Origin: JBFLYO01 sp040756745
GTDB lineage: Bacteria > Bacteroidota > Ignavibacteria > UBA10030 > UBA6906
Reading direction: 5' to 3'
NCBI GenBank assembly: GCA_040756745.1
Contig: JBFLYO010000026.1
Span: forward strand, 1 to 57,139
Length of the DNA: 57,139 bases
The translations under genes were made by a program, and so were the position numbers. A model generated the notes under the pieces. That model saw only the letters and a program-made list of their open reading frames with translations, was not told where the DNA came from and ran no database searches. Position 1 is the stretch's first letter; every line of letters begins with the position of its first letter. This document shows positions 1 through 8,903 of this stretch, piece after piece.

Positions 1-7
1 TCTTCTC

Positions 8-38
8 TTGCTTTTCCTTTCCCCTGTTACTATCTTGC
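8..38 (+). promoter_or_regulatory. Promoter of the B12 uptake operon
   Basis: TTGCTT at 8-13, a 17-bp spacer and TATCTT at 31-36. This is the same TTG-N20-TAnnTT geometry seen upstream of many genes in this window. The predicted start near 44 lies just before the cobalamin riboswitch. Confidence 0.55.
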
Positions 39-60
39 TTTCGTAATCCATCTCATCATT

Positions 61-230
61 CGTTCCGGTGTCCCGTTCACCAAGCGGGATGAAAAGGGAA
101 TTCCGTTCGATTCGGAAGCTGCCCCGCAACTGTACATGGCACGCTGTGCGGCCGCCACTGTTCCGTGATGCTCAGGGAACGGGAAGGCGCCGCGCGTTCC
201 AGCGCCATGAGCCAGGAGACCTGCCGGACC
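61..230 (+). ncRNA. Cobalamin (B12) riboswitch
   Basis: The leader of btuB carries the hallmarks of the adenosylcobalamin riboswitch in the right order: a GGTG-type 5' segment near 67, AAAAGGGAA at 92-100, the core GCTGCCCCGCAACTGT at 118-133 and the B12 box GCCAGGAGACCTGCC at 211-225. Ligand binding normally shuts off expression of B12 uptake genes. Downstream, ATGCCT (242-247) can pair with AGGCAT (267-272), while CCTTC (245-249) can pair with GAAGG (254-258). The two hairpins exclude each other and could form the expression platform. There is no poly-T tract, so control of translation is more likely than termination. The edges are approximate. Confidence 0.9.
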
Positions 231-339
231 ACAACCCCACAATGCCTTCGCGGGAAGGTTCGGGCCAGGCATCGTCCTCCAGCGGCGTCCTGATTCCCCG
301 AGATTCAGCGCGGGCAGTGGGAATCATGAAAGGACGCCC

Positions 340-2298
340 ATGCACGCACCAGCGCTGCTGCTCCTCGCGGGAGGACTGCTGACCGGGACGGGCGACAGTT
401 CACCCGGCCGCGCCTCCGCAGATACACTCTCCCCGAAATACTCGCTCGATGAGATTGTCGTCACCGCCACCCGCGGCAACGCGCTCGCCGCCGTTCTACC
501 TTCCCCTGTCACGCTCATCAACGGAGCAACGATAGAAGCCGGACCCGGAAGCCTCCTTGCCGATGCGCTGAGCGGGATTCCGTCACTTTCGCTGAGATCG
601 TACGGGGGTCCAGCGTCCGTCCGCACGATCGGTCTCCGCGGCATGGGGCCGGAGCATACCCTGGTCCTCGTGGACGGTCAGAGGGTGAACAGCGTTCAAA
701 ACAGCCAGGTCGATTTTGGCCTTTTGAGCTCGTCGGACATCGAACGGGTTGAGGTGGTCCGGGGTGGGTACTCCGCACTCTACGGTGCGGATGCGGTGGG
801 GGGCGTCATCAATGTGATCTCGCGCGGAGTCCCCGAGCAGCTGACCGCAGCAGTCGTTACCTCTGCCGGGTCGAACGGTTTCTCGGCCATGGAGGCGTCT
901 GCAGGGGGAAAGACAGGATTCGCCGGACTCCGGGTGATGATCCGCCGGGAGCGCGGGCGGGGGGACTACCTGTTCAAATTCGACGATGGCCGGGTAACAA
1001 CGGAATTGCGTCGGCAGGGCGAGGACTTCTCCGTACTCACCGGGAATGCGCATCTCGAGCTGGAGTTTGGGGACGGTGTGCGAAGCGCATGGGATCTCTC
1101 ATACATTGACGCCGACAGGGGGACGCCGGGGACGGTTACCGGCGTTTCATCCAACGGCCTGGCTCGGCTGACCGATCGCGTCGCATCGCTCCGCACCAGG
1201 AATTCCTGGGACGCCTCCCCTGCACTGAACCTACAGCTCGCCGGGACGCTGCAATACGCCCGCGAGGGTTTCATCGACCCGCATGTGCTGCTCAATGGCT
1301 CGGCGTTGAACAGCGATTATGCCAATCACGCGCTTATCGTCACTCCTTCGGCGCGCATGCTCTTCTCGCCGCTGACTGAGGCAACAGCCGGTGTCGAATT
1401 CGGTCAGGCATCGTTGCAGAGCAACGACGTCAACGATGCACGGCGCATTCAGCGCAGCGCGTTCATCACCGCCCGGCAGACGGTGGAGCTTCCCTGGGAG
1501 ACTCCGTATGATCTCATCCTGTATCCTTCGATCCGGTACGACAGTTTTTCCGATGTTTCCGGAGATGTCAGTCCGCGGCTGGGACTCTCTGTCGGTCTCC
1601 TGAAGGAGCCCTCCCTTCGGCTGCGCACAAGCTATGGGAAGAGCTTCCGCGCCCCCGGCTTCAACGATCTGTACTGGATTGCCGGCGGCAACCCACGCCT
1701 GAGCCCGGAACGGGCGATTTCGTTCGATGCCGGTGCGAGAGCAGAATTTTCACTTGCCGGGATGGTGCGGCTCGAGGCCTCGTACTTTTCGATCGACACC
1801 CGCGACCGCATCGTGTGGGTTCCCGGCGCGGCGGGGCTCTGGGCTCCCAGGAATATTTCATCGGTAACGTCAAGGGGCGTGGAGGCAGAGGCCGCCTGGA
1901 CAGGCTTCGATGGCACACTGACTCTCACGGCGAACTCGACATGGACCGAGACAAAGAAGACAAGTGAGGACTATCCCGGTGATCCGACCAGGGGGAAATA
2001 CCTCGTCTACGTCCCCAGGCAGAACGTGGCACTCTCGGCCTCTGCCAAAGTGGGCGATGCGACGCTATGTATTCGTCACACCTGGTCGAGTTACAGGTAC
2101 GCGACGGAAATCAACGACCGTTTCCTCCCTTCATACTCTCTCACCTCTGCTGCCGTCAGATACGCCTTCCCACTTGGTCCCCTCACCGCCGCGGTCAAAG
2201 GGGAAGTGGAGAACCTGTTCAATGTCTCTTACCAGATCATCGCATCATATCCAATGCCGCTGCGGCAGTTTCGCGGCTCGGTGGAGGTGGCGCTATGA
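340..2298 (+). CDS. btuB: TonB-dependent vitamin B12 receptor, BtuB-like
   Basis: Outer-membrane TonB-dependent receptor of 652 aa, close to the usual BtuB length. It has a short signal peptide (about residues 1-27). A DEIVVTA segment resembles the TonB box, and a plug domain follows (LADALSGIPSLS, IGLRGMG, TLVLVDGQRVN, VEVVRGGYSALYGADAVGGVINV, about residues 65-165). The rest is a 22-strand barrel type. The ATG at 340 has AAAGGA six bases upstream. The cobalamin riboswitch ahead of the gene and the BtuG-like lipoprotein behind it (4-nt overlap) make cobalamin the likely substrate. Without that context the fold alone would fit other TonB receptors. Confidence 0.88.
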   Translation: MHAPALLLLAGGLLTGTGDSSPGRASADTLSPKYSLDEIVVTATRGNALAAVLPSPVTLINGATIEAGPGSLLADALSGIPSLSLRSYGGPASVRTIGLRGMGPEHTLVLVDGQRVNSVQNSQVDFGLLSSSDIERVEVVRGGYSALYGADAVGGVINVISRGVPEQLTAAVVTSAGSNGFSAMEASAGGKTGFAGLRVMIRRERGRGDYLFKFDDGRVTTELRRQGEDFSVLTGNAHLELEFGDGVRSAWDLSYIDADRGTPGTVTGVSSNGLARLTDRVASLRTRNSWDASPALNLQLAGTLQYAREGFIDPHVLLNGSALNSDYANHALIVTPSARMLFSPLTEATAGVEFGQASLQSNDVNDARRIQRSAFITARQTVELPWETPYDLILYPSIRYDSFSDVSGDVSPRLGLSVGLLKEPSLRLRTSYGKSFRAPGFNDLYWIAGGNPRLSPERAISFDAGARAEFSLAGMVRLEASYFSIDTRDRIVWVPGAAGLWAPRNISSVTSRGVEAEAAWTGFDGTLTLTANSTWTETKKTSEDYPGDPTRGKYLVYVPRQNVALSASAKVGDATLCIRHTWSSYRYATEINDRFLPSYSLTSAAVRYAFPLGPLTAAVKGEVENLFNVSYQIIASYPMPLRQFRGSVEVAL

Positions 2299-3350
2299 AA
2301 GCGGCCTCCATTACCGTGACACTCGCCTCCATCATCTTCACAAGCCTGATCGGATGCGTGAAGGATCCAACAACCGCCGCGCCGGAGATCCCTCTCCCGT
2401 CCGCAAAAGGGGTGTACATTATCAATGAAGGCAACTTCGGCCGCGCCAACGCATCGCTTTCGTACTATGACCTGGAGTCATTCCGGGTGTACAACGACGT
2501 CTTCACGGCAGTGAACGGCAAGAGTCTCGGCGACGTCGCCGCAGGGATGGGCATCCTCGGCAACGAGGGGTTCATCATCGTCAATAATTCACAGAAGATC
2601 GAAATCATCGACCTGCAGACGAATCTGGAGAGCGGCACCATCGCTACCGGCCCCGGTTCGAGTCCCCGTCAGATGGCGTTCGTGCGTGACTCTCTCGCTC
2701 TTGTCACGGACCTCTATGGCAATCAGGTGCTCAAGGTTCGTTTGCGATCGAGGAGCGTAATCGGGGCTATCCCGGTCGGTGACAACCCGGAGGGGATCGC
2801 GATTGCGAACGGCAAGGCGTATATCGCTAACTCCGGGTTCGGTGCCGGTAAGACCGTCTCGGTCATATCCCTCGCTACAATGGCGGTCGTTGCCACCATC
2901 CCGGTCACGGACAATCCGAACGGGGTTCAGGTGACACCTGCAGGATTTGTCTATGTCGTCTGTGCAGGATCATATGGAGATTTTGCCAATCCCGACGACG
3001 ACACGCCCGCGAAGGTCATGGTCATCGATCCGTCGATGGATGCCGTCGTCGACTCGATCCTCCTTGGCGGACATGCCATGAACATTGCCATAGGGTTGGA
3101 TGGAATCGGCTACGTGGCGTCGACTTCCGAAGTGCTCCGCATCGATACTCGCATTCACCGGGTCACAGGTCAGTTCAAGTCCGGCAGTTATTACAGCGTC
3201 GGCGTTGAATCGGCGTCTGGCGATGTGTACCTCTCTGACCCGAAGAGCTTTGTTCAGCCCGGGACGGTTTACGTCTATGCGGCGAACGGTCAGCTCAGGA
3301 ATCAGTTCGACACCGGCCTGATCCCGGGGTCGTTCGCGTTCAAACGGTAA
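2295..3350 (+). CDS. BtuG-like surface lipoprotein, YncE-type beta-propeller
   Basis: A 351-aa lipoprotein whose ATG overlaps the btuB stop. The N-terminus is a lipoprotein signal with lipobox LIGC (Cys at residue 18). The residues after Cys (VKDP) partly match the lysine/acid export signal that sends Bacteroidota lipoproteins to the cell surface. The mature part shows repeated propeller blades of YncE/40-residue type (GDNPEGIAIANGKAYIANSG, TDNPNGVQVTPAGFVYVVC and similar). In Bacteroides, BtuG is a surface propeller lipoprotein that binds B12 very tightly and partners BtuB. Fold, lipidation and operon position all fit, but sequence identity to BtuG was not tested. Confidence 0.75.
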   Translation: MKAASITVTLASIIFTSLIGCVKDPTTAAPEIPLPSAKGVYIINEGNFGRANASLSYYDLESFRVYNDVFTAVNGKSLGDVAAGMGILGNEGFIIVNNSQKIEIIDLQTNLESGTIATGPGSSPRQMAFVRDSLALVTDLYGNQVLKVRLRSRSVIGAIPVGDNPEGIAIANGKAYIANSGFGAGKTVSVISLATMAVVATIPVTDNPNGVQVTPAGFVYVVCAGSYGDFANPDDDTPAKVMVIDPSMDAVVDSILLGGHAMNIAIGLDGIGYVASTSEVLRIDTRIHRVTGQFKSGSYYSVGVESASGDVYLSDPKSFVQPGTVYVYAANGQLRNQFDTGLIPGSFAFKR

Positions 3351-3427
3351 GAAGGAGGTGGATAATCGATTGGAGAATCGTTACATTGCATTGATTACGA
3401 ATCGTTTACAGCCTCCGATACCGTCCC

Positions 3428-4870
3428 TTGTCCCAGGTCCGCGTCCGCTTCGCACCCAGTCCAACAGGTTACCTTCATGTCGGCGGTCTCAGGACTGCGC
3501 TCTACAATTACCTCTTCGCACGGAAGCATCAGGGCACATTCATCCTCCGCATCGAGGATACGGACCGGACGCGGTTGGTTGAAGGTGCCGTTGAAAACTT
3601 GATCGATACTCTCCGATGGGCGGGACTGGAGTTCGACGAAGGGCCGGGCAAGGGAGGTCCCGACGCGCCGTACGTGCAGTCGGAGCGGCTCCCCATCTAC
3701 CGTGAGCACGCCGAACGGCTTCTCCGCGAACGGAAGGCGTATTACGCATTCGATACGCCGGAGGAGCTTGAAGAGATGCGCAAGCGTCAGGAAAAGATGC
3801 GCATCCCGCCGAAGTATGACCGTCGCGCCCTCAAGCTAACTGCAGCCGAAGTTGAACTGAAGCTGGCATCCGGCATCCCGGCCGTTGTGAGGATGAAAGT
3901 GCCGGAGACCGAGACGGTGGCGTTCGACGATATCATCCGCGGCAGGGTGGAATTCTCGAGCGACCGGCTCGACGACCAGGTCCTGCTGAAATCCGACGGG
4001 TATCCCACCTACCACCTCGCAAATGTGGTGGATGATCATCTGATGGGAATTACGCACGTCATCCGCGGCGAGGAGTGGCTCTCCAGTACGCCGAAGCATG
4101 TACTCCTCTATCGCTACCTTGGATGGGAAATCCCGCAGTTCGCGCATCTCCCCCTGCTGTTGAATCCCGACCGCTCGAAACTCAGCAAGCGTCAGGGGGA
4201 CGTGGCAGTGGAGGACTATCGCGCAAAGGGGTTCTTTCCCGAGGCGCTGGTAAACTTCGTCGCGCTGCTTGGATGGAACCCCGGCGACGAGCGAGAGATT
4301 TTCTCGTTGCAGGACCTGGTCCGTGAATTCTCTCTTGAACGGGTCGGGAAGTCGGGCGCGGTCTTCAACCTCGAGAAGCTCCACTGGATGAACACGGAGT
4401 ATCTCCGCAGGAGAAGTAACGAAGATCTCGTTACGCTGTTGCGCCCGAAGCTGGCCGCGGCCGGTCTCGAGGGCTTTTCGGATTCATATCTGATGCAGGT
4501 TGTGGGGCTGATGAAGGAGAGGGTGAACTCCGTCGAGGAGTTCCTGACATTCAGCAGCTACTTCTTCCGCGATCCGGGTTCGTACGACGAGGCGTCGCGA
4601 AAGAAGAACTGGACGGCGGAAACGTCAACGGTACTGCGAGATGTGGCGCAGGGGCTCGACGCCCTCGCCCCCTGTACGGCGACCGGCATTGAAGAGGTCG
4701 TACGTGTTGCCGCCGCGAAGCGGGGGATCAGCGCCGGGAAGGTGATCCATCCGCTTCGGCTTGCGCTTACTGGCGTCGCTCTCGGACCGGGCTTGTTCGA
4801 ATTGATGGCCGTGCTCGGTAAGGAGACCTGCGTCCGGCGGATCGAGTCGGCCATCGCCCGTTTTGGTTGA
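3428..4870 (+). CDS. gltX: Glutamyl-tRNA synthetase
   Basis: Class I synthetase charging tRNA-Glu with glutamate, 480 aa as usual for bacterial GltX. The HIGH-type motif is PSPTGYLHVGG (from residue 10) and the KMSKS-type loop is KLSKR (about 251-255). The C-terminal anticodon-binding domain follows. Translation starts at a TTG with no clear Shine-Dalgarno. Residues right after it (VRVRFAPSPTG) match the family N-terminus and no in-frame ATG lies nearby. The gene starts 77 nt after the lipoprotein gene and no convincing promoter was found in that gap. Its 3' end holds the promoter for folB. Discriminating versus non-discriminating type was not assessed. Confidence 0.96.
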   Translation: MSQVRVRFAPSPTGYLHVGGLRTALYNYLFARKHQGTFILRIEDTDRTRLVEGAVENLIDTLRWAGLEFDEGPGKGGPDAPYVQSERLPIYREHAERLLRERKAYYAFDTPEELEEMRKRQEKMRIPPKYDRRALKLTAAEVELKLASGIPAVVRMKVPETETVAFDDIIRGRVEFSSDRLDDQVLLKSDGYPTYHLANVVDDHLMGITHVIRGEEWLSSTPKHVLLYRYLGWEIPQFAHLPLLLNPDRSKLSKRQGDVAVEDYRAKGFFPEALVNFVALLGWNPGDEREIFSLQDLVREFSLERVGKSGAVFNLEKLHWMNTEYLRRRSNEDLVTLLRPKLAAAGLEGFSDSYLMQVVGLMKERVNSVEEFLTFSSYFFRDPGSYDEASRKKNWTAETSTVLRDVAQGLDALAPCTATGIEEVVRVAAAKRGISAGKVIHPLRLALTGVALGPGLFELMAVLGKETCVRRIESAIARFG

Positions 4871-4897
4871 TTCTCGGTCGCTGGTTGGCTATATTTT
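4867..4897 (+). promoter_or_regulatory. Promoter of folB
   Basis: TTGATT at 4867-4872, a 17-bp spacer and TATATT(TT) at 4890-4897. It overlaps the gltX stop codon. The predicted start is about 15 nt before the folB ATG. Confidence 0.6.
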
Positions 4898-4919
4898 TTC
4901 AACATCGGACGTCCTCCGC

Positions 4920-5288
4920 ATGGTCGAACTGAACTTGCTACGCATCAAAAACGCTGTGTTCTACGCGTATCATGGAGTGATGGAGGACGAGCAGAACCTC
5001 GGCGGGAAGTTCGAAGTGGACGTCGACCTGCGCTGCGACCTCTCTGCTGCGGCGGAAAGCGATTCGTTGAAGAAGACCGTGGACTATGAAAAGGTCTACG
5101 CGTTCATTCAGAAGACGGTGCTGGCGAAGAAATACTACCTACTGGAGGCACTGGCCAACGCGATTGCGCGGGGACTGCTGCGCGAGTTCTACAATGTCGA
5201 AATCGTGACCGTCCGGCTCCGGAAACCCCATCCGCCGGTCAAGGGGGTCGTCGACTTCGTCGAGGTCGAGATCACGCAGAAACGATGA
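4920..5288 (+). CDS. folB: Dihydroneopterin aldolase
   Basis: A 122-aa enzyme cleaving 7,8-dihydroneopterin to 6-hydroxymethyl-dihydropterin and glycolaldehyde in folate synthesis. Family signature residues are visible: NAVFYAYHGVMEDEQNLGGKFEVDVDL near the N-terminus (start of the substrate site), LLEALANAIA in the middle, and VTVRLRKPHPPVKG near the C-terminus. The ATG at 4920 gives the standard length; a longer reading from 4863 would start upstream of the promoter -10 and is unlikely. folK overlaps the stop by 4 nt, so the two consecutive folate enzymes are translationally coupled. Confidence 0.93.
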   Translation: MVELNLLRIKNAVFYAYHGVMEDEQNLGGKFEVDVDLRCDLSAAAESDSLKKTVDYEKVYAFIQKTVLAKKYYLLEALANAIARGLLREFYNVEIVTVRLRKPHPPVKGVVDFVEVEITQKR

Positions 5289-5791
5289 AGACCTTCCGTG
5301 CGTTCATCGGGTTGGGGTCCAATATGGGGCGGCGCGAGGAATATCTGGCGAAAGCTGCCGCTGCCATCGGGAGGATCCCGGGCGTGCGTGTGGTCTGGAG
5401 TTCGTCGGTGTATGAGACCGATCCCTACGGGAAGACCGACCAGCCGAGGTTTTTGAACGCCGTAAGCGAGTTGGAAACATCGCTCGCTCCGCATGAGCTG
5501 CTTAAGGAACTGAAGCGGATTGAATCTGAGGTGGGCCGATCGGGGATCGAACGGTGGGGACCTCGGGAGATCGATCTCGATATTCTGGTGTATGACGGCC
5601 TTGTGCAGAACGACGAGGAGGTCACGGTGCCGCATCCCGATCTGGAGCATCGCAAGTTCGTTCTGGTGCCCCTTCGTGAAATCGCCGCCGACCTGGTCCA
5701 TCCGGTCAACGGCATGACGGTGGAGGAGATGGCAGCGGCCTGCCGGGATACGGGCAGGGTTGTGAAGACGTCGTACCATATACGCCCATAA
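5285..5791 (+). CDS. folK: 2-amino-4-hydroxy-6-hydroxymethyldihydropteridine pyrophosphokinase
   Basis: HPPK transfers pyrophosphate from ATP to 6-hydroxymethyl-dihydropterin, the step after FolB. The 168-aa product shows the family pattern: FIGLGSNMGRREEYL at the N-terminus, SSVYETDPYG near residue 40, the GPREIDLDILVYDG magnesium-binding signature around residues 89-102, and VPHPDLEHRKFVLVPLREIA after it. It starts within the folB stop (ATGA). FolP, the next enzyme, is not in the window. Confidence 0.95.
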   Translation: MKTFRAFIGLGSNMGRREEYLAKAAAAIGRIPGVRVVWSSSVYETDPYGKTDQPRFLNAVSELETSLAPHELLKELKRIESEVGRSGIERWGPREIDLDILVYDGLVQNDEEVTVPHPDLEHRKFVLVPLREIAADLVHPVNGMTVEEMAAACRDTGRVVKTSYHIRP

Positions 5792-5814
5792 CGCTGGACA
5801 TCACCGGAGACCGT

Positions 5815-6495
5815 TTGGCCACCCAGGATCCGCTCCAGTCGCTGATCGAGCAGACCGACCTCCGCTACATTGCCATCGAGGGTGTCATCGGCGCAGGCAA
5901 AACGACGCTCTGCAGCATGCTTGGCGAAACGCTCGGTGCGCGTGTTGTCCTGGAGCTGTTCGAGGAGAACCCCTTCCTCAAGGACTTCTACCGCGATCCC
6001 GAGCGGTATGCGTTTCAGACGCAGATCTTCTTCCTGCTCACGCGCTACAAGCAGCAGCGCACCCTTTCGCAGGCCGATCTGTTTCACCGGTTCCTGGTGA
6101 CGGATTATATTTTCGAGAAGGACAAGATTTTCGCCTACCTCAACCTGCAGGACGAGGAGCTCAAGCTGTACGAAACCCTCATCGGCAGCATCGAGCACAA
6201 CATCGTCCAGCCCGATCTTGTGGTCTATCTGCAATCGAGCGTACCACGGCTGATGCAGAACATTCGGCGCAGGGCGAGACCGTATGAATCGTCGATGTCT
6301 GAGGCCTATATCCGCGACCTGAATGAGGCCTACAATTATTTCTTCTTCAGGTACAAGGCGACCCCACTGCTCATCGTGAATTCGGCGGAGATGGACTTCG
6401 TCAACGATAATGACCAGTACATGGATCTTGTGACTCAGATCTTCCGGCAGAACCGCGCGGCGGTGGAGTACTACAACCCGATCACCAAGAAGTAA
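5815..6495 (+). CDS. Deoxynucleoside kinase (dNK/dGK family)
   Basis: A 226-aa cytoplasmic kinase that phosphorylates deoxynucleosides for dNTP salvage. The P-loop is EGVIGAGKTT (residues 22-31). The following ELFEENPFLKDFY and DYIFEKDKIFA segments are typical of the bacterial deoxyadenosine/deoxyguanosine kinase family, and a LID-like arginine cluster (RRRARPYE) lies near residue 160. The start is a TTG 24 nt after folK; no ATG precedes the conserved N-terminus. Substrate preference (dA, dG or dC) cannot be told from sequence. Confidence 0.85.
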   Translation: MATQDPLQSLIEQTDLRYIAIEGVIGAGKTTLCSMLGETLGARVVLELFEENPFLKDFYRDPERYAFQTQIFFLLTRYKQQRTLSQADLFHRFLVTDYIFEKDKIFAYLNLQDEELKLYETLIGSIEHNIVQPDLVVYLQSSVPRLMQNIRRRARPYESSMSEAYIRDLNEAYNYFFFRYKATPLLIVNSAEMDFVNDNDQYMDLVTQIFRQNRAAVEYYNPITKK

Positions 6496-6505
6496 GGATC
6501 CTGCC

Positions 6506-6736
6506 ATGGTCTTCCGACTCCTCCTGTGGGGGATGATTGCCTACATTGCCTTCCGCATCATCCAGTTGACGATGCGCATCATGTCCAGCGGTCGGCGGCG
6601 TGGGGGGGAGGACCCCTTCGCATCTCCACCGCCACAACCCCCTTCCGAACAGTTCAAGAACATCGAGGACGCGGATTTCGAAGACCTGACGCCACGCAAG
6701 CCGGAGGAGCCCCCCACGCCTCCGAAGGAGGGCTGA
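6506..6736 (+). CDS. Small membrane protein, DUF4834-like
   Basis: A 76-aa protein with one N-terminal transmembrane segment (about residues 3-22, rich in L, I, A) and a basic patch (SGRRRGG). The hydrophilic tail is rich in proline and acid (NIEDADFEDLTPRKPEEPPTPPKEG). This layout resembles the DUF4834 family of short Bacteroidota proteins, whose function is unknown. AAGGA lies 8 nt upstream of the ATG. It sits between the kinase and the glycosyltransferase in one transcription unit. No enzymatic motif is visible. Confidence 0.65.
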   Translation: MVFRLLLWGMIAYIAFRIIQLTMRIMSSGRRRGGEDPFASPPPQPPSEQFKNIEDADFEDLTPRKPEEPPTPPKEG

Positions 6737-6745
6737 ACCCCCGCC

Positions 6746-7858
6746 GTGCTTCGTTCTCTTGAACGGGCGTTCAAACGGTCACTGGCCGCATTACTCCGCC
6801 TTCTGCTGAACCCCCGACGCCGTCACGCATTCGCCCCCGGCCCTTCTCCCCGCATCCTCGTCATCCGCCAGCATAATCAGCTCGGCGACATGCTCTGCGT
6901 CGTCCCGCTGCTGCGCGCACTCCGGGCGAGGTACGCCGCATCGTTTATTGCCCTCATGGCCAGCCCGGTGAACCACGCCGTGATGCAGAATCTCCGGTAC
7001 ATCAACGAGCTGCTCAGCTACGACAAGCGGCAGTTCATCGGGAAGGAAGGGGGAAACCTCCTGAGATTCATCCCGTACGTCCGATCGTTGAGGGAGATGC
7101 ATTTTGACATTGCGGTCGTCCCCTCCACGGTCTCAACCTCCTTCACCAGCGACATGCTGGCCTATCTGTCGGGAGCACGTATACGGATAGGTGCCGGGAG
7201 CATTGATGGCAAGGAGAACCCTTCCGCGTTCTTTTTCACCCACCCTCGGTTTCTGGACTGGCGCGGGCGTCCTGGCTATCACCAGGTTCAGCGCAACATC
7301 GACATTTGGCCTGAGCCGCTTCCCCCAACGGATCCCTCTCTGGAAATTACCTTGAGCGGACATAAGATAGGGGAGGGTAAATCATTCGTTTCCAATGTAA
7401 AAGCGGGGAGAGCGCGAGCAATTGTTTACCATCCGGGTGCCGGGAAACCCCCTAACAAGTGGCCCGCCTCCAGATTCGCGCAGGTTGCAGAAGAGCTATC
7501 TCGCAGCGAGGACTCGGTCGTGGTTATCACTTCGGGACCCATGGACGCGTTGGCGACACAGGAAATGATCAATGGACTATCTGTCGGATATCATCTTGTT
7601 CAGAATGAGCCTGTCAGGCGTGTTGCCGCTATCCTGAAATTTGCCGATCTTCTTATAACAAACGACACCGGTATTATGCATATTGGCGCCGGCGTCGGCA
7701 CACCCGTACTCTCTTTGTTCGGGCCGACCGATCCCGAACAGTGGGCACCTATCGGTGCCCGGCATCGTTATTTGAGAGGGGAAGGGGGGGATATTGCAGA
7801 AATCCCTGTCGACGACGTCCTGAGCAATGCCCGTGATATGCTCCGCGCGGGAGCATGA
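6746..7858 (+). CDS. Glycosyltransferase family 9 (heptosyltransferase-like)
   Basis: A 370-aa GT-B fold enzyme of the ADP-heptose:LPS heptosyltransferase family. The N-terminal domain starts with ILVIRQHNQLGDMLCVVPLLRALR (from about residue 38), where Asp-13-like DM is the expected catalytic region. The C-terminal nucleotide-sugar domain has YHPGAGKPPNKWPASRFAQVAEEL and LLITNDTGIMHIGAGVGTPVLSLFGPTDPEQWAP, the family hallmark. It starts with GTG at 6746. It probably acts in lipopolysaccharide core or other surface glycan synthesis at the inner membrane; the actual sugar donor is unknown. Confidence 0.88.
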   Translation: MLRSLERAFKRSLAALLRLLLNPRRRHAFAPGPSPRILVIRQHNQLGDMLCVVPLLRALRARYAASFIALMASPVNHAVMQNLRYINELLSYDKRQFIGKEGGNLLRFIPYVRSLREMHFDIAVVPSTVSTSFTSDMLAYLSGARIRIGAGSIDGKENPSAFFFTHPRFLDWRGRPGYHQVQRNIDIWPEPLPPTDPSLEITLSGHKIGEGKSFVSNVKAGRARAIVYHPGAGKPPNKWPASRFAQVAEELSRSEDSVVVITSGPMDALATQEMINGLSVGYHLVQNEPVRRVAAILKFADLLITNDTGIMHIGAGVGTPVLSLFGPTDPEQWAPIGARHRYLRGEGGDIAEIPVDDVLSNARDMLRAGA

Positions 7859-7867
7859 AGGGAAGCA

Positions 7868-8806
7868 ATGATTCGGCAAGCGACAACGGTTGACTACAGA
7901 GAGGAAATCCTCCGGCTGAAGCGTGAGATGAATGCCGTCATCCTGGCGCATTACTACCAGGAGGGTGAGATCCAGGACGTTGCCGACATCATCGGGGACA
8001 GCCTCGAACTGTCCAGGCGCGCCGCTGCGACCGACGCCGACGTTATCGTCTTTGCCGGCGTCCACTTCATGGCGGAGACGGCCAAGATTCTCAACCCGGC
8101 CAAACCTGTCCTCCTGCCCGACCTCAACGCCGGCTGCTCGTTAGCGGAGGGCTGCCCCGTCGAACAGTTCAGAGCGTTCCGCGCGCAACACCCGGATCAC
8201 GTGTCGATCACCTACATCAACTGCTCCGCCGACGTCAAGGGGGCGAGCGACATCATCTGCACGTCGAGCAACGCAGAGAAGATCATCAGGCAGATCCCGC
8301 CTGAGAAACCGATCTTCTTCGCGCCGGACAGGAACCTGGGACGGTATCTGATAAAAAAAACCGGTCGGGACATGCTGCTGTGGGAGGGTTCGTGCGTCGT
8401 CCACGAGACATTCAGTCTCCGCAAGCTCGTCCAGCTTCAGGTCGAGCATCCCGATGCCGAGCTCATCGCGCACCCCGAGTGCGAAGAGCCGGTCCTTGAA
8501 CGGGCGGCGTTCATCGGATCCACCAGCTCGCTCCTGAGGCATGTTCAGTCGTCGTCCCGCACTGCGTTCATCGTTGCGACCGAGTCCGGGATCATCCACC
8601 AGATGACCAAATCGGCACCCGGGAAGACGTTCATCCCGGCGCCCCCGGAAGCGAACTGTGCCTGCAACGATTGTCCCTACATGAAGCTGAACACGATGGA
8701 GAAGCTGTACCGCTGCATGAGGGATCGATCGCCTGAGATCGTTCTGGATGCTGCAACAATCGAGAAGGCGCTGGTCCCCATTCAGCGGATGCTCTCGATG
8801 AGCTGA
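7868..8806 (+). CDS. nadA: Quinolinate synthase
   Basis: NadA condenses iminoaspartate (from NadB) with dihydroxyacetone phosphate to quinolinate, using a [4Fe-4S] cluster. The 312-aa length is the standard compact form. Visible signatures are ILAHYYQEGEIQDVADIIGDSLELSR (from residue 25), LLPDLNAGCSLAEGCP (Cys 90 and 96), NCSADVKGASDIICTSSNA, FAPDRNLG, HPECEEPV and EANCACNDCPYMKLNTMEKLY. Cysteines in the first, HPEC and C-terminal motifs would supply the three cluster ligands. Its partner nadB lies separately at 39246. Confidence 0.95.
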   Translation: MIRQATTVDYREEILRLKREMNAVILAHYYQEGEIQDVADIIGDSLELSRRAAATDADVIVFAGVHFMAETAKILNPAKPVLLPDLNAGCSLAEGCPVEQFRAFRAQHPDHVSITYINCSADVKGASDIICTSSNAEKIIRQIPPEKPIFFAPDRNLGRYLIKKTGRDMLLWEGSCVVHETFSLRKLVQLQVEHPDAELIAHPECEEPVLERAAFIGSTSSLLRHVQSSSRTAFIVATESGIIHQMTKSAPGKTFIPAPPEANCACNDCPYMKLNTMEKLYRCMRDRSPEIVLDAATIEKALVPIQRMLSMS

Positions 8807-8903
8807 CCGTCGCTCGCTCTTCCCACGCGTTCCGCAACTCCGTTCTTTCTCCCAGCAACGCCTGTCGCCCAACGACAACATCCGCACAGCGGTGTTCCGT
8901 GAG

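Noticed and set aside
3351..3582. Strong AAGGAGG ribosome site followed by a GTG-started frame of 74 codons
   Set aside because: The frame runs inside gltX in another phase, has no recognisable domain, and its GTG directly abuts the purine run.
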